Assembly (NCBI RefSeq): GCF_042679565.1
Contig: NZ_JBHTMY010000002.1
Span: 434,001-498,000 of the forward strand
DNA from: Namhaeicola litoreus
Lineage (GTDB): Bacteria > Bacteroidota > Bacteroidia > Flavobacteriales > Flavobacteriaceae
Reading direction: 5' to 3'
Length of the DNA: 64,000 nucleotides
Shown piece after piece: positions 63,569 to 64,000 of the stretch. The first letter of the stretch is position 1; every line of letters begins with the position of its first letter. The position numbers and the translations under genes are program-made. Under the pieces are notes generated by a model. It did no database searches. It was given only the letters and a program-made list of their open reading frames with translations, and was not told the DNA's origin.

Positions 63569-64000
63569 ATGAAGAAAAACAACAAAACAGAAAAAGATGG
63601 AACAAACCAATTATTCTTTTCAATTGCATTTGGAAGCTTGTTTATGGCCTTACTTTTAACCTCTTGTTCAAATGAAACTTTGGAGTCTGATACAACCCGC
63701 ATTGCGGAAAGTGAAATGAAGACTTTTGATCTGATCGAGAAACCCAATGAACTCATCCGTATTGAAAGTACAGCGGAAGAATCAGACAATATAGCTTTAA
63801 AAACTACAACTGCACCTGGTGATGATAAAGGTAGATTCAATATCACTCTTAAATATTTAGTCCCTGTAACTGAAAGACAGCGAGAAGTTTTTGAGTCTGC
63901 AGTTGCTCGTTGGGAGCGAATTATTATTAAAGATGTTCCTTCTTTTACAGGTACTGTCCCTTCAGCCTTTAGAGGTTTTCCTCCTGCAATAGATAACGAA
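63569..64000 (+). CDS. metallopeptidase-like lipoprotein, 5' part only
   Basis: 144 codons to the window end without a stop. Hydrophobic signal with lipid cysteine at LLLTSCSNE (about residue 33). From about residue 93 the text RFNITLKYLVPVTERQREVF then SAVARWERIIIKDVP resembles the N-terminal part of leishmanolysin-like (M8) secreted metallopeptidases, where a 'fall of F-x-x-A-A-x-R-W-x-x-I-I' motif precedes the zinc site. The catalytic HExxH would lie outside the window, so the enzyme class is a guess. Confidence 0.65.
   Translation, partial: MKKNNKTEKDGTNQLFFSIAFGSLFMALLLTSCSNETLESDTTRIAESEMKTFDLIEKPNELIRIESTAEESDNIALKTTTAPGDDKGRFNITLKYLVPVTERQREVFESAVARWERIIIKDVPSFTGTVPSAFRGFPPAIDNE

Overview
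The window looks like a chromosome segment from a marine-type member of the Bacteroidota, most likely Flavobacteriaceae. The DNA is AT-rich, promoters fit the Bacteroidota TTG-N19-TAnnTTTG pattern, and there are type IX secretion sorting domains, SusC-like carboxypeptidase-D/TonB receptors, DUF4249 and DUF6090 proteins, and a zeaxanthin-type carotenoid operon. Positions and motifs were read by eye; no database search was run.

1-9.3 kb: two tandem MerR/B12-binding (CarH/LitR-like) regulators precede a compact carotenoid operon (crtI, crtB, a conserved-looking unknown secreted protein, crtZ, fused lycopene cyclase crtYcd). A TonB receptor/DUF4249 lipoprotein pair follows. A beta-carotene ketolase (crtW) lies alone at 59.3-60.0 kb. 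It carries the same 30-bp promoter/operator block as crtI, so pigment genes 57 kb apart probably form one light- or B12-controlled regulon with capacity for astaxanthin-type ketocarotenoids.

9.4-15.8 kb: agmatine catabolism genes (aguB, aguA), an aldo/keto reductase, and a leftward set of dehydrogenase-like gene, CPD photolyase and SDR-DUF2867 gene. 16-26.7 kb: a methylmalonyl-CoA block. It holds meaB, both mutase subunits, a CoA transferase, a Na+-pumping decarboxylase (beta, biotin carrier, gamma and carboxyltransferase subunits) and the epimerase. A Na+/dicarboxylate-type SLC13 transporter is divergent from it. Together they can interconvert succinyl-CoA and propionyl-CoA with Na+ export.

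28.4-48.1 kb: GH20 hexosaminidase, small envelope proteins, and a tandemly duplicated two-gene module (a ~150-residue unknown protein plus a TPR/transmembrane class III adenylate cyclase). This module is the best candidate here for an undescribed signalling system. Next come two paralogous TIM-barrel isomerase-like proteins around an MBL hydrolase and a small PepSY-type membrane protein, a TonB receptor, a class-V aminotransferase and an orphan ABC ATPase.

47.2-64 kb: envelope and T9SS proteins, PEP carboxylase, an old-yellow-enzyme homologue, DUF6090, an M64 peptidase, crtW, a PQQ dehydrogenase fused to cytochrome c, and the start of a metallopeptidase-like lipoprotein cut by the window edge. 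The last 7 kb is less dense. It contains three diverged copies of a DUF6090 leader sequence, one in front of an intact gene, one in front of a decayed DUF6090 remnant and one with no gene, the latter two bracketing the PQQ dehydrogenase. No tRNA, rRNA, CRISPR array or intact insertion sequence was seen.
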